The notes under the pieces were generated by a model. It searched no databases. It saw only the letters and a list, made by a program, of their open reading frames with translations, and was not told the origin of the DNA. A program made the position numbers and the translations under genes. This document shows positions 55,135 to 64,000 of a stretch of 64,000 nt of DNA, piece by piece. The DNA comes from Bradyrhizobium lablabi (GTDB taxonomy: Bacteria; Pseudomonadota; Alphaproteobacteria; Rhizobiales; Xanthobacteraceae), in NCBI RefSeq assembly GCF_900141755.1, contig NZ_LT670844.1, forward strand, positions 7,164,501 to 7,228,500. The letters are read 5' to 3'. Position 1 is the first letter of the stretch. Each line of letters begins with the position of its first letter.

Positions 55135-57939
55135 ATGACCAAACCTGTTAAAGCCGATCTCTCTCAACGACGGCAGAAGATGCCGACGGCGTTCTATTAC
55201 GCATTGGCTGTCTTCTCGGTCGCGGTAGCGGTCATTGCTGCGGAAGCCATCACACGTTTGTTGAGCGCGGAGGCGATCGCATCGTCGATGCTTTGCGCCG
55301 TCATTTTCACAGCCTGGTTTGGCGGTTTCGGCCCGGCATTGTTGGCGATCACGCTCGCCGTCTTATCCTTTCATTATTACCTGGTGCCGCCAATCAACTC
55401 GTTTACGTGGAAGCATGATCTGTTTGGCGTGGGTATTTCGGAGGTGCCGCGGCTAATACTGTTTTCCATTGTATCGATCCTCATTGCATTCCTGATCTCG
55501 GCGCAGAGAAAAACCACGGAAAGCCTGCGGCGCTCTCGCGACGAGCTGCGAACAGCGATCGCGGATCAAAAGCGGATTGAAGCCGCGCTGCAAAACGCAT
55601 TTGACGAGATCAAGAAATCCGAAGACCGCCTCCGAATCGTCATCGACACCATCCCGACGCTGGTGTGGCGCGCTGGGACCGACGGGGCCACCGAGTTCCT
55701 TAATCAACGATGCCTTGATTATACGGGTCTTTCGCTTGACGAGGCTCTGGAATGGGGGTGGGCCAGCGCCATTCATCCCGATGACAGCGCGGGCATCCTG
55801 GCGACGTGGCGTGCGATACGGACGTGGCGCACGCGAGGCGAAACCGAAGCGCGGCTTCGGCGATTCGACGGCGAATATCGTTGGTTTTTGTTCCGCATCG
55901 AGCCACTGCATGATGAGGCGGGCAATATCGTCGAGTGGTACGCGTCGGGCACCGACATCGAGGACCGCAAGCAGATCGAAAATGCCCTGCGTCAGAGCGA
56001 AGCGTATTTGGCTGAAGCCCAGCGATTGAGCCATACAAGCAGCTGGGCCTGGGATGTGCGCCTTCAGGAATTCGTGTTTCGCTCGGCGGAAGTATACCAC
56101 CTGTTTGGGCTCGATCCTGAAAAGGACGCTGTGTCACCTCAGCCTTTCCTGGATCGTATTCTCCCCGAGGACAGGGACCGGGTTAGCGAGATGGCGCGGC
56201 GAGCCGTCCGAGAGAAGGCGGACCTCGAAGTCGATTTCCGCATAGCGCGTCCGGACGGTTCGGCAAGATACGTGCATTCGGTCGGACATCCCGTTGTCGG
56301 TGACGACGGTGAAGTGGTCGAACTCGTTGGGACGCACGTCGATGTCACCGAGCAGCACCTCGCAAAGGTCTCGCTGCAAGAGGCTTTTGACGAGATCAAG
56401 AAATCCGAAGATCGCCTCCGACTTGTCATCGACACCATCCCGACGCTGGTCTGGCGCGCCAGCCCGGAAGGGATCCCCGATTTCCTTAATCAACCAGCCC
56501 TCGTCTATACCGGCATCTCATCGGACCAGGCCGAAACCGGCTGGCCTCGCGCTTTTCATCCTGACGACATGAAGGGCATGTTGGTGAAGTGGGCCGCAAT
56601 ACGGGAATCAGGTATGCCCGGCGGGCTCGAAGCCCGGCTCCGCCGCTTCGACGGTGAATATCGCTGGTTTTTGTTCCAAGCCGTGCCGCTGCGCGATGAG
56701 GCGGGAAACATTGTCAAGTGGTACGGGTCGTCCACCGACATCGAAGACCGCAAGCGGGCGGAGGAGGCGCTTCGCGAGAGCGAGCAGCGCTTTCGTGATT
56801 ATGCCGAAACGGCCTCCGATTGGTTCTGGGAGACCGGACCGGACCACCGCTTCATCCGTCTACGACAGCACATCGGTGCGACGGGCAGCGCGCGCTTTCC
56901 CCCAATTGGCTTGACTCGCTGGGATGCTGCAACCGATGTCGAATTGGAACCTGAAAAATGGCGAATTCATCGGGCGGCGCTTGACGCACGTCGGCCATTT
57001 CGCGATTTCGTATACAGCACCGGTGCAGACCGGGTTGGAGCGGCGAGATACGTCCAAACAAGCGGCAAGCCCATCTATGACGCAAGCGGCAATTTTCTCG
57101 GCTATCGCGGCACAGGCACCGATATCACGGCGACGATCCGCGCCGATCACGCCGAACACGCGCTGCACGAAGCGCAGGCAGAACTCGCACACGTTACACG
57201 CGTGACCACGCTGGGAGAACTGACGGCCTCCATCGCCCATGAAGTAAACCAACCGCTCGCCGCCGTCGTCGCCAACGCCGAAGCTTGTCTACGCTGGCTC
57301 GGCCGCGAGACACCCAACCTGGAAGCGGCGCGCCGCTCGGCGGAATGGATCATAAGCGATGGCAATCGGGCCAGCGACGTGATGCAACGCGTCCGGGCGC
57401 TCGCGAAAAAGTCGACCATTGAAAGGGTGCCGCTCAATATCAATGACCTCGTCAGGGAGACCGTCGCGCTGGTACAGCATGAGCTGATCAGCCACCAGGT
57501 GCTATTGCGAACGGAGTTGGCGTCCAATCTTCCCATGATCGAAGCCGATCGAGTCCATTTGCAGCAGGTTATTATCAATCTGGTGATGAACGGTATCGAA
57601 GCCATGCAGCCCGTCGCGGACCGGCTCCGCGAACTGGTGATACGCTCGCTCCAGGACGAAGCGCCACAGGTGCTGGTAAGTGTGGCGGATTGCGGGGTTG
57701 GGATTTCGGCCGAAAATGCGGATCGGTTGTTCAACGCCTTCTTCACGACCAAGCCGAGCGGCATGGGTATGGGACTCTCGATCTGCCGTTCGATCGTGGA
57801 GGCCCACGGTGGCCGACTGTGGTCCACCGGAAACCTGCCTCACGGCGCCACGTTTCATTTCACCCTGCCGGTGAGGGCAGACCTGGCGTCGGACCCTCGC
57901 GCCGTCGAGTTGCCGGCGGCGGACGCGTCGGGAAGCTAG
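55135..57939 (+). CDS. DUF4118 and multi-PAS sensor histidine kinase
   Basis: The 934-residue product starts at an ATG after GCAAGGAGA. It has a DUF4118-like membrane block at residues 17-122 (YYALAVFSVAVAVIAAEAIT to LILFSIVSILIAFLISAQ), four PAS domains (about 155-285, 290-410, 415-545, 550-680), HisKA with [20 protein letters not shown], and a C-terminal HATPase with [17 protein letters not shown] and [23 protein letters not shown] 1 and PAS 3 are nearly identical. The histidine kinase half closely matches that of the protein starting at 58540. No response-regulator gene is adjacent. The signal is unknown. Confidence 0.88.
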   Translation: MTKPVKADLSQRRQKMPTAFYYALAVFSVAVAVIAAEAITRLLSAEAIASSMLCAVIFTAWFGGFGPALLAITLAVLSFHYYLVPPINSFTWKHDLFGVGISEVPRLILFSIVSILIAFLISAQRKTTESLRRSRDELRTAIADQKRIEAALQNAFDEIKKSEDRLRIVIDTIPTLVWRAGTDGATEFLNQRCLDYTGLSLDEALEWGWASAIHPDDSAGILATWRAIRTWRTRGETEARLRRFDGEYRWFLFRIEPLHDEAGNIVEWYASGTDIEDRKQIENALRQSEAYLAEAQRLSHTSSWAWDVRLQEFVFRSAEVYHLFGLDPEKDAVSPQPFLDRILPEDRDRVSEMARRAVREKADLEVDFRIARPDGSARYVHSVGHPVVGDDGEVVELVGTHVDVTEQHLAKVSLQEAFDEIKKSEDRLRLVIDTIPTLVWRASPEGIPDFLNQPALVYTGISSDQAETGWPRAFHPDDMKGMLVKWAAIRESGMPGGLEARLRRFDGEYRWFLFQAVPLRDEAGNIVKWYGSSTDIEDRKRAEEALRESEQRFRDYAETASDWFWETGPDHRFIRLRQHIGATGSARFPPIGLTRWDAATDVELEPEKWRIHRAALDARRPFRDFVYSTGADRVGAARYVQTSGKPIYDASGNFLGYRGTGTDITATIRADHAEHALHEAQAELAHVTRVTTLGELTASIAHEVNQPLAAVVANAEACLRWLGRETPNLEAARRSAEWIISDGNRASDVMQRVRALAKKSTIERVPLNINDLVRETVALVQHELISHQVLLRTELASNLPMIEADRVHLQQVIINLVMNGIEAMQPVADRLRELVIRSLQDEAPQVLVSVADCGVGISAENADRLFNAFFTTKPSGMGMGLSICRSIVEAHGGRLWSTGNLPHGATFHFTLPVRADLASDPRAVELPAADASGS

Positions 57940-58040
57940 AGCATGATCCGGAAAAGTGGGTACCGGTTTTCCGAAAAGATCATGCTCAAAACAAGAAGTT
58001 AGAGCGGGATGACGATTCGAAGAAAAGTCATCACGCTCTA
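57939..58040. repeat. Two-hairpin palindromic repeat between convergent genes
   Basis: The first hairpin has outer arms GAGCATGATC (57939-57948) and GATCATGCTC (57978-57987), with CGGAAAA/TTTTCCG inside. The second has TAGAGCGGGATGAC at 58000-58013 and GTCATCACGCTCTA at 58027-58040 (one mismatch). This pair is a familiar dispersed element in Bradyrhizobium-type genomes, by recall. The first arm begins at the last base of the kinase stop codon and the second ends at the stop of the minus-strand gene, so it may act as a bidirectional terminator. Confidence 0.75.
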
Positions 58041-58253
58041 GGCTGCCGGCCGGCCAGCGGCTGGCTGCGATGGAGTCAAGACGGCACCCGCCCTCGATAC
58101 AGCCGCGGCAGTGATCGCATCGCTGCTACCTTGCGAAATATTGCTCGGGGCAAAGTCGCCAAAAAGGATAGCGGCCGTACTGATGACGGCCACAAGTGCG
58201 GTCACCACCACGGGTATCAAGTCGTCGCGCCGATCGTTTGCTTGAGTGCGCAT
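58038..58253 (-). CDS. Small single-pass membrane protein, 71 aa
   Basis: The ATG at 58253 starts MRTQANDRRDDLIPVVVTAL, VAVISTAAILFGDFAPSNIS; a charged N-terminus (NDRRDD) is followed by one transmembrane helix and a Ser/Ala-rich tail. The frame is open further upstream, but this start gives a classic N-in anchor. NDRRDDLIPVVVTALVAVIS is a short conserved motif I associate with a widespread bradyrhizobial family. The stop codon lies inside the palindromic repeat. A predicted regulated promoter (58398-58355) precedes it. Confidence 0.7.
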   Translation of the reverse strand: MRTQANDRRDDLIPVVVTALVAVISTAAILFGDFAPSNISQGSSDAITAAAVSRAGAVLTPSQPAAGRPAA

Positions 58254-58354
58254 GGCCGATCCTGCTGCTTCCTGGGCCTCAATATGGGTTTGCCGTCCGT
58301 TGCCCCCAGCATGCGATATCGGAGCACCGAACCGCACGGGAACTATGAGAGAGA

Positions 58355-58398
58355 GATATAGCAGCGGTGCATGGAACGGCCATTAAATTGGCTTTTAA
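58355..58398 (-). promoter_or_regulatory. Candidate regulated promoter of the 71-aa membrane protein
   Basis: On the minus strand TTAAA-AGCCAA-TTTAA (58398-58383) abuts TGGCCG, then 16 bases and TATATC (58360-58355), about 100 bases before the ATG at 58253. The core CAATTTAATGGC is shared with the cytochrome promoter at 31881-31837. Confidence 0.4.
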
Positions 58399-58539
58399 GG
58401 CTTTAAATTCGGCTTGAAGCGGCAGCTTCAAAGGCTACCCATACGTTCGCCTTTTCGAGCGTCTGGTTTCGGATTGACGAACGCGAGTAAACGTAAACTA
58501 ATCACTATGCTAAAGTAGCGCTCCCGGCAGGAGGTCCGC

Positions 58540-61500
58540 GTGAAGGAGCTCTCGAGCTACGTATTCTCGCCGCTGCGGGAGGGAGATCTTGCTCTCTATC
58601 GGGGCTCCGGCAATGGCATGTCGTCGATCCTGCTTGTCGCGGCGGAAGAAACGTCGTTCGGTTGCGTCGAGCGGCTTGAACACGAATATGAGCTGAAAGC
58701 CGAACTCAACGCTGACTGGGCGGCGCGACCGGTCGCGCTGACCCGCTACAACGACCGCCTGGGGCTGGTGCTTGAAGATCCCGGCGGGGCGCCGCTCGCT
58801 CGACTGCTCGGCCGGCCACTGGACGTATCGCGATTCCTGCGCATCGCTATCCCGCTCGTGGGAGCGCTTCGCCGGGTGCATGAGCAAGGCCTCATCCACA
58901 AGGACATCAAGCCGGAAAATATCCTCTTGGACGCGGCGAGCGGCGGCGTGCACCTGACAGGATTCGGCATCGCCTCGCGTTTGCCGCGCGAGCATCAAGC
59001 CCCTGAGCCGCCGGAGGTGATCGCGGGGACACTCGCTTACATGGCGCCGGAGCAAACCGGCAGGATGAACCGCTCGGTGGACTCCCGCAGCGATCTCTAT
59101 GCGCTGGGTGTCACTTTTTATGAAATGTTGACGGGACAGCTTCCTTTCGTCGCCGCCGATCCGATGGAGTGGGTACATTGCCACATCGCGCGGCAACCGG
59201 TACCGCCCAACGAGCAGTTTGCCGGCGTCCCGGAGCCGCTCTCGGCTATCGTGATGAGGCTCCTCGCCAAGACCGCCGAGGAACGCTACCAGACAGCCGC
59301 TGGGGTTGAGGCCGATCTCCGGCGCTGCCTGGCGAAATGGGAGGCGGCCGGCGGCATCGAGCTTTTTCCGCTGGGCGCGCAGGATAGTTCAGATCGGCTG
59401 CTCATCCCGGAGAAGCTTTACGGCCGGGAGCGTGAGATAGATGCGCTGGTCGCGGCTTTCGACCGAATTGTGGCGCAAGGCACGACTGAACTCGTGCTTG
59501 TGTCCGGGTATTCCGGCATAGGCAAGTCCTCGGTGGTGAACGAGCTGCACAAGGCGCTCGTCCCTTCGCGTGGCCTGTTTGCCTCAGGCAAGTTCGACCA
59601 ATACAAGCGCGACATCCCGTACTCCACCCTGGGCCAAGCCTTCCAGAGCCTTGTTCGCTCGCTCCTTACCCAAAGCGAGCGGGAGCTTGCACGGTGGCGG
59701 GATGCCTTGAGCGAGGCGCTGGGCCCAAACGGTCAGCTCATCGTCAACCTCGTTCCCGAGCTGGAGCTCGTGATCGGGAAACAACCACCGGTCGCGGACC
59801 TGCCGCCGCAAGACGCGCAGAACCGCTTCCAGATGGTGTTCCGGCGTTTCCTCGGGGTGTTCGCGCGCAAGGAGCATCCGCTCGCGCTGTTTCTCGATGA
59901 TTTGCAATGGCTGGACGCAGCCACGCTCGACCTTCTCGAGCATCTGGTCACCCACCCGGAGGTGCGGCACCTGCTGTTGGTCGGCGCCTACCGCGACAAC
60001 GAGATCGGTCCCTCTCATCCGCTTCTGCGAACGCTCGATGCTACCCGTAGAGCGGGGGCGTTGGTGCAGGAGATTGGTCTTGCGCCACTCGCCCGAGAGG
60101 ACCTGGAGCGGCTCATTGCGGATACACTTGGCTGCACGTCGGACAATGCCGCTCCGCTGGCGCGACTGGTGCATGAGAAGACGGACGGCAATCCGTTTTT
60201 CGTCATTCAGTTCATTTCTACGCTGGCTGAAGAAGAGCTGCTCCGCTTCGACCATGACGCGGCGTGCTGGCGCTGGGAGCTCAATCGCCTTTACGCCAAG
60301 GGTTTCACGGACAATGTGGTTGACCTTATGGTCGGGAAGTTGACCCGCCTGCCGGTCGAGACCCAAGCTGCGCTGCAGCAGCTCGCCTGCCTCGGTAACC
60401 ACCCAGATGTCACAATGCTTTCGATCGTCCTTGGGAAATCGAGCGACGAGGTGCGTTCGGATCTCTGGGACGCCGTTCGTCTGGAACTGGTCGAATATTT
60501 GGATGGCTCGTACAAGTTCATCCATGACCGAGTCCAGGAAGCCGCATATTCGCTCATGCCGGAACGGTTGCGCGCCGAGGCGCACTTGCGCATCGGAAGG
60601 CTGCTCGCGGGAAATACCCCGCCGGACAAGCGCGAGGAGGTCATCTTCGAGATCGTAAATCAGCTCAACCGCGGCGCCGTCTTGATCACCTCGCGGGACG
60701 AGTGTGAGCAACTCGCCGAATTCAACCTGCTCGCGGGTCAGCGCGCCAAGGCCACTACCGCCTACGCCTCGGCGCTCACCTATCTCACCGCAGGTGCGGC
60801 CCTGTTGGCGGAAGATTCGTGGGAGCATCGGCACCAGCTCAGCTTTGCGCTGGAGCTACACCGGGCCGAATGCGAGTTCCTCACCGGCGCGCTGGCGGAA
60901 GCGGAGCAGCGCCTGGCGGCGCTGTCAGGCCGTGCCGCGAATACGGTGGAACGAGCCAGGGTCGCATGCTTGCGCGTGGATCTGTACACGACCCTCGATC
61001 AGAGCAGCCGCGCCATTGCCGTCGGTCTCGACTACCTCCGGCATCTGGGCATCGATTGGTCGCCGCATCCGACAGAAGAGGAAGCGCGCCGCGAATACGA
61101 GCGGATCTGGTCGCAACTAGGCAGCCGTACGATCGAAGCCCTGATCGATCTGCCTTTGATGAGCGATCCGGCATCGCTGGCGACGCTGGACGTTCTGACC
61201 AAGATCGGGCCACCCGCATTCTATACGGATGCGAACCTTCTTGCCGTGGTCACCTGTCGCGCGATCAATCTCAGCCTCGAGCACGGCAACTGCGACGCTT
61301 CGTGCGTCAACTACGTGTACCTTGGCATCATCGCGGGCCCGCGTTTTGGCGACTATCAGGCGGCATACCGCTTCGGTCAACTCGGCTACGACCTGGTTGA
61401 AAGATGCGGGCTGACGCGTTTCCAAGCCAGGATCTATATGGATTTTGGCAATGTCGTTCTGCCCTGGACGAGACATGTCCGGCTTGGCCGTGATCTGGTG

Positions 61501-64000
61501 CGCCGCGCGCTCGAGGCGGCAAACAAGGCCGGCGACCTCACTTACGCCGCCTACTGCGGCAACGAATTGAACACCAACCTTCTCGCCGCGGGCGATCCGC
61601 TTGCCGAGGTGGAGCGCGAAGCCGAGCGCGGCCTCGCGTTCGCGCGGAAGGCGCGATTCGGCTTTGTTGTTGATACCATTGCCAGCCAGCTCGGGCTGAT
61701 CCAGACACTGCGCGGCCTGACGCCTAAATTCGGCTGTTTTGATGATGAGCAGTTTGACGAGGCTCGGATCGAGCGCCGTTTTTCAGAAAATCCTGACCTC
61801 GCGTTTGTCGAGTGCTGGTACTGGGTCCGCAAGCTTCAGGCGCGATTCTTTGCCGGCGACTATGCTTCGGCCCTCGAGGCCTCCTTGCGGGCGCAACGGC
61901 TATTGTGGACATCGCCATCCTACTTCGAAAAGGCCGAATATGTGTTTTACAGCGCGCTGTCGCATGCCGCATCCAGCGACGCCGCGCCGGCAAACCAGCG
62001 GCGGCAGCATGTTGAGCAAATAGCGGCCCATCACGGGCAGCTCCAGCTCTGGGCGGTGAATTGCGCGGACAATTTCGAGAACCGCGCCGCGCTGGTCGGC
62101 GCTGAGATGGCCCGCATCGACGGCCGCGATGTCGATGCGATGCGCCTCTATGAGCAGGCCATCGGCTCGGCCCGTGCCAACGGCTTTGTTCACAACGAAG
62201 CGCTCGCCAACGAGCTCGCCGCGAGCTTCTACGCGTCGCGTGGCTTCGAGAAGATTGCCCGTGCGTATTTGCAGGACGCCCGCCATGGCTATCTGCGTTG
62301 GGGGGCCGACGGCAAGGTGCGACAACTCGAACAGCTTCATCCGCATCTTCGCGACGTACCAGTGCCTGTATCAGCCACCACTACCATTGGCGCGCCCGTC
62401 GAGCGGCTGGACGTCGGGACGGTGCTCAAGGCCGCGCAAGCGGTGTCCAGCGAAATCGTCCTCGGTGAGCTCATCAAGACGCTGCTGCGGATCGCGGTCG
62501 AACATGCCGGCGCCGGGCGTGGCCTGCTCATTCTGTTCGACGGCGAGGAGCCACGAATCGCGGCGGAAGCGACGACCGGCCGCGGCCAGGTTCAGGTCAT
62601 GCTGCGCGAGACGGCCCCGTCAGCGGACGACCTCCCCGAATCCATGCTTCAATACGTGATCCGGACGCGGGAAAGCGTGATCTTAGATGACGCCTTGGCG
62701 CAGAATCCGTTCTCGGCGGATGAGCACATTTACCGAAAGCGCGCCCGGTCCATCCTCTGCCTGCCGCTGGTGAAGCAGTCCAAACTGATCGGGGTGCTCT
62801 ATCTCGAGAACAACCTGGCGTCGCACGTATTCACGCCCACCCGGATTTTGGTGCTGGAACTGCTGGCGTCGCAAGCAGCGATTTCGCTGGAGAACGCCCG
62901 TCTTTATGACGATCTCCGCGAACGGGAGGCCCGGATTCGCCGCCTGGTCGATGCCAATATCATTGGGATCATGATATGGACGGTCGATGGCCGCATCCTG
63001 GAAGCAAATGAAGCGCTACTCGGGATGTTGAGCTATAGCCGTGAGGACCTCGTCTCGGGTGGGATAGGGTGGGCGGAACTGACACCCGCCGAGTGGGTCC
63101 CCGCCGACCAGGATGCGTTGGCCCAGATGAGTACGACCGGAAGCTGCAAGCCGTTTGAGAAGGAATATTTCCGCAAGGACGGTAGCCGCGTTCCCGTGCT
63201 GATCGCCGGCGCGCTGTTTGAGTGGAAACAGGACGAAGGGGTCGCCTTTGTCATCGACATGACCGACCGCAAGCAGGCCGAAGAGAAGCTGCGCGCCAGC
63301 GAACAGCGCCTGCTCGACGCCCTCATGGAGCTCGCTCACGTCAATCGCGTCACCACGATGGGGCAGCTTACCGCCTCTATCGCCCATGAAGTGAACCAGC
63401 CGCTCGCCGCCGTCGTTGCCAACGCGGAGGCTTGTTTGAGCTGGCTCGACCGCGAAACTCCCGATCTGGACGCAGCGCGCCGCTCAGTGAACTGGATTAT
63501 CGACGACGGCAATCGGGCGAGCGAGGTGATCCGGCGCGTCCGGGCGCTGGCGAGAAAGAGCAACCTTGAGAAGGCGCCGCTCGACATCAATGGCGTCATT
63601 AGTGAGACCCTTGGGCTGGTGCAGCGCGAGTTGATCGGTCACCGGGTGTCGCTGCGGACGGAGTTGGCATCCGCGCTACCCGCGGTCCTGGGTGATCGGG
63701 TCCAGTTACAGCAGCTGATTACCAACCTGGTGATGAATGGCATCGAAGCAATGCAATCGGTCACCGATCGGCCGCGCGAACTGGTCGTCCGATCCCACCA
63801 GGACGAGACACAACAAGTGCTCGTAAGCGTGACGGATTGCGGCGTGGGGATCTCCGCCGGGAACGCGGACCGGCTATTTAACGCCTTCTTTACCACCAAA
63901 TCGAGTGGCATGGGCATGGGATTAGCGATCTGCCGTTCGATCGTGGAAGCCCATGGTGGGCGACTATCGGCTTCCGGCAATGAAGGGCCGGGTGCAACCT
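58540..64000 (+). CDS. Multidomain kinase-like/AAA ATPase/GAF/PAS/histidine kinase, truncated by the window edge
   Basis: GCAGGAGG precedes a GTG at 58540; the frame stays open for more than 1,820 codons. Residues 1-270 are a Ser/Thr-kinase-like domain: the catalytic loop is HKDIKPEN (about 112-120), but DFG reads GFG, with Gly141 replacing Asp, and no P-loop or VAIK lysine is evident. Next is an AAA/STAND-type ATPase with Walker A GYSGIGKS (about 322) and Walker [11 protein letters not shown] (about 448), then a long TPR-like helical region. GAF (about 1290-1450), PAS (1465-1590), HisKA with [15 protein letters not shown] and HATPase with DCGVGI and [19 protein letters not shown] follow. Such proteins are annotated as trifunctional kinase/ATPase/sensor. 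It is incomplete at its C-terminus. Confidence 0.88.
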   Translation, partial: MKELSSYVFSPLREGDLALYRGSGNGMSSILLVAAEETSFGCVERLEHEYELKAELNADWAARPVALTRYNDRLGLVLEDPGGAPLARLLGRPLDVSRFLRIAIPLVGALRRVHEQGLIHKDIKPENILLDAASGGVHLTGFGIASRLPREHQAPEPPEVIAGTLAYMAPEQTGRMNRSVDSRSDLYALGVTFYEMLTGQLPFVAADPMEWVHCHIARQPVPPNEQFAGVPEPLSAIVMRLLAKTAEERYQTAAGVEADLRRCLAKWEAAGGIELFPLGAQDSSDRLLIPEKLYGREREIDALVAAFDRIVAQGTTELVLVSGYSGIGKSSVVNELHKALVPSRGLFASGKFDQYKRDIPYSTLGQAFQSLVRSLLTQSERELARWRDALSEALGPNGQLIVNLVPELELVIGKQPPVADLPPQDAQNRFQMVFRRFLGVFARKEHPLALFLDDLQWLDAATLDLLEHLVTHPEVRHLLLVGAYRDNEIGPSHPLLRTLDATRRAGALVQEIGLAPLAREDLERLIADTLGCTSDNAAPLARLVHEKTDGNPFFVIQFISTLAEEELLRFDHDAACWRWELNRLYAKGFTDNVVDLMVGKLTRLPVETQAALQQLACLGNHPDVTMLSIVLGKSSDEVRSDLWDAVRLELVEYLDGSYKFIHDRVQEAAYSLMPERLRAEAHLRIGRLLAGNTPPDKREEVIFEIVNQLNRGAVLITSRDECEQLAEFNLLAGQRAKATTAYASALTYLTAGAALLAEDSWEHRHQLSFALELHRAECEFLTGALAEAEQRLAALSGRAANTVERARVACLRVDLYTTLDQSSRAIAVGLDYLRHLGIDWSPHPTEEEARREYERIWSQLGSRTIEALIDLPLMSDPASLATLDVLTKIGPPAFYTDANLLAVVTCRAINLSLEHGNCDASCVNYVYLGIIAGPRFGDYQAAYRFGQLGYDLVERCGLTRFQARIYMDFGNVVLPWTRHVRLGRDLVRRALEAANKAGDLTYAAYCGNELNTNLLAAGDPLAEVEREAERGLAFARKARFGFVVDTIASQLGLIQTLRGLTPKFGCFDDEQFDEARIERRFSENPDLAFVECWYWVRKLQARFFAGDYASALEASLRAQRLLWTSPSYFEKAEYVFYSALSHAASSDAAPANQRRQHVEQIAAHHGQLQLWAVNCADNFENRAALVGAEMARIDGRDVDAMRLYEQAIGSARANGFVHNEALANELAASFYASRGFEKIARAYLQDARHGYLRWGADGKVRQLEQLHPHLRDVPVPVSATTTIGAPVERLDVGTVLKAAQAVSSEIVLGELIKTLLRIAVEHAGAGRGLLILFDGEEPRIAAEATTGRGQVQVMLRETAPSADDLPESMLQYVIRTRESVILDDALAQNPFSADEHIYRKRARSILCLPLVKQSKLIGVLYLENNLASHVFTPTRILVLELLASQAAISLENARLYDDLREREARIRRLVDANIIGIMIWTVDGRILEANEALLGMLSYSREDLVSGGIGWAELTPAEWVPADQDALAQMSTTGSCKPFEKEYFRKDGSRVPVLIAGALFEWKQDEGVAFVIDMTDRKQAEEKLRASEQRLLDALMELAHVNRVTTMGQLTASIAHEVNQPLAAVVANAEACLSWLDRETPDLDAARRSVNWIIDDGNRASEVIRRVRALARKSNLEKAPLDINGVISETLGLVQRELIGHRVSLRTELASALPAVLGDRVQLQQLITNLVMNGIEAMQSVTDRPRELVVRSHQDETQQVLVSVTDCGVGISAGNADRLFNAFFTTKSSGMGMGLAICRSIVEAHGGRLSASGNEGPGAT

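Noticed and set aside
58510..59196. 228-codon minus-strand frame opposite the kinase-like domain
   Set aside because: Shadow frame; the plus strand carries recognisable kinase motifs and a good ribosome site.
1..64000. CRISPR arrays, tRNA/rRNA genes, transposases, phage genes
   Set aside because: I looked for regular spaced repeats, TTCGA-type T-loops and transposase motifs and found none that hold up.

Overview
The window looks like a chromosomal segment of an alphaproteobacterium of the Bradyrhizobium/Nitrobacteraceae type. This is inferred from gene families and style rather than a database match: high GC, many small secreted proteins of unknown function, BA14K and DUF2927 proteins, OmpL-like porins and Omp31-like barrels, PAS/HWE-poor but HisKA-rich sensor kinases, and a two-hairpin Rhizobiales-type palindromic repeat. 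No rRNA, tRNA, insertion sequence, phage gene or CRISPR array was seen.

Layout. (1) 1-6.8 kb: small hypothetical genes, including two paralogous pairs (442/6370 and 1228/3760), a DapA-like aldolase whose Schiff-base lysine is arginine, an Omp31-like barrel, a TrkA-C remnant and a 3 x 15-bp tandem repeat. (2) 6.9-20.2 kb: a tandemly duplicated outer-membrane cassette. Block 1 is kdpD-like/kdpE, an unknown gene, a large porin, an 8-strand-type barrel and a small secreted protein. Block 2 repeats kdpE, the unknown gene, porin, barrel, an extra 57-aa lipoprotein and the small protein, but has lost kdpD. A third porin follows. (3) 20.5-26.7 kb: a complete CzcA-type metal RND efflux operon. (4) 26.8-31.2 kb: small membrane and secreted proteins plus a DUF2927 protein. 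(5) 31.2-37.5 kb: a monoheme cytochrome, a SorAB-like sulfite dehydrogenase, a DUF305 protein, an OmpR-family two-component system and a BA14K protein, joined by a shared promoter architecture (11-bp-spaced half-sites abutting the -35, then a -10 at 16-17 bp). (6) 37.7-49.8 kb: a Tat-exported, cytochrome-b-linked formate dehydrogenase with its small TAT-target protein, an oxalate decarboxylase inserted next to it, an iron-sulfur protein, DUF6505/DUF6352/DUF3305/DUF3306 genes, a TorD chaperone and a 41-aa membrane protein. (7) 50.2-54.7 kb: AhpD-like protein, catalase, HD-domain protein, 5-aminolevulinate synthase and Cys-rich small proteins, all on the minus strand. (8) 55.1-64 kb: a multi-PAS histidine kinase and, running off the right edge, a kinase-like/ATPase/GAF/PAS/histidine kinase giant whose kinase-like domain lacks the DFG aspartate.

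How it fits together. The window is dominated by cell-envelope and periplasmic redox functions. Oxalate decarboxylase would produce formate that the adjacent formate dehydrogenase can oxidise into the quinone pool; the sulfite dehydrogenase and its cytochromes feed electrons into the same respiratory chain. The most noteworthy undescribed items are the duplicated KdpE-porin-barrel-small-protein cassette with its C-terminal YYGGPKSPMW-type peptide family, and the predicted regulon around the 34.8-kb two-component system.
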